Assembly (NCBI GenBank): GCA_017555325.1
Contig: JAFZGR010000021.1
Coordinates: forward strand, 1 to 6,265
Length of the DNA: 6,265 nucleotides
Reading direction: 5' to 3'
Source of the DNA: Alphaproteobacteria bacterium
Lineage (GTDB): Bacteria > Pseudomonadota > Alphaproteobacteria > CAAHEQ01 > UBA3637
In this document: piece after piece, positions 6,180-6,265 of the stretch
How the letters are laid out: each line of letters opens with the position of its first letter
Position numbering within the stretch: position 1 is the stretch's first letter
Notes under the pieces: generated by a model
Told to the model about the DNA's origin: nothing
Seen by the model: the letters and a program-made list of their open reading frames with translations, nothing else
Database searches by the model: none
Made by a program: the position numbers and the translations under genes

Positions 6180-6265
6180 ATGGTGAGACGAAATACCCCC
6201 AAACAATATCAAACAAGATTGCATCTTAGAGACCACACATACTACATAAGAGTTGCAGTCCCCAA
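6180..6265 (+). CDS. N-terminus of a probable tyrosine recombinase (phage-type integrase), cut by the window edge
   Basis: Only 28 codons are visible. Starting MVRRNTPKQYQ, they continue with LHLRDHTYYIRVAVP (residues 14-28). The YYIRVAVP stretch matches the pattern (R-x-x-x-YY-x-R-x-x-VP) at the very N-terminus of many phage and island integrases of the DUF6538-type architecture. The frame has a TGA at 6156-6158, so the ATG at 6180 is the first in-frame start. GAGG (6164-6167) lies 12 nt upstream, a rather long spacing. The gene lies just downstream of tRNA-Pro and its terminator, reading away from the tRNA. That is the common arrangement of an element integrated in a tRNA 3' end. The catalytic domain is outside the window, so the family call rests on this short N-terminus plus context. 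Confidence 0.6.
   Translation, partial: MVRRNTPKQYQTRLHLRDHTYYIRVAVP

Noticed and set aside
6155..6229. Alternative short ORF MKKEAKIHNGETK... after the tRNA-Pro terminator
   Set aside because: It ends at TAG after 24 codons and overlaps, in another frame, the integrase-like start, whose protein sequence is recognisable.
5952..6236. Minus-strand 94-aa frame containing AGFEPAATRPPDVCATRLRY
   Set aside because: This is the well-known spurious translation of the antisense strand of a tRNA gene; it lies across tRNA-Pro and is not a real protein.

Overview
This is an AT-rich bacterial window using the standard bacterial code. The protein types and tRNAs with encoded CCA ends suggest an alphaproteobacterium, perhaps a gut-type or host-associated one. 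That placement is inferred from sequence style only and is weak.

Left part (1-1345): the minus strand carries most of sufB, the Fe-S cluster scaffold subunit, running off the left edge. Its frame is open and recognisable except for one in-frame TAA at 999-1001, codon 72, so as read here the gene is interrupted. A 131-bp divergent intergenic region separates it from the next gene.

Middle (1346-4863): three plus-strand genes follow. The first encodes a membrane-anchored PAS-GGDEF protein whose GGDEF signature is degraded to NDIEF. The second is an aldose 1-epimerase (mutarotase) family gene placed 4 bp after it, with its ribosome binding site inside the end of the GGDEF gene. The third is pyruvate kinase, with its own leader stem-loop and ribosome binding site. 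A strong 14-bp hairpin ends pyk and faces a convergent minus-strand gene for a small lipoprotein (4888-5304).

Right part (5305-6265): a 385-bp AT-rich gap with several inverted repeats leads to two tRNA genes, Lys(CTT) and Pro(GGG). Each has a similar promoter and its own hairpin terminator. Beginning 86 bp after tRNA-Pro, the first 28 codons of a probable tyrosine recombinase run off the right edge. This is the usual layout at the boundary of an element integrated at a tRNA gene.

The central genes hint at a link between signalling (a probably non-catalytic GGDEF protein) and sugar metabolism (mutarotase, pyruvate kinase), but that link rests only on adjacency. The most notable observations are the sufB stop codon, the degenerate GGDEF protein that keeps an RxxD inhibitory-site motif, and the tRNA-Pro/integrase junction.
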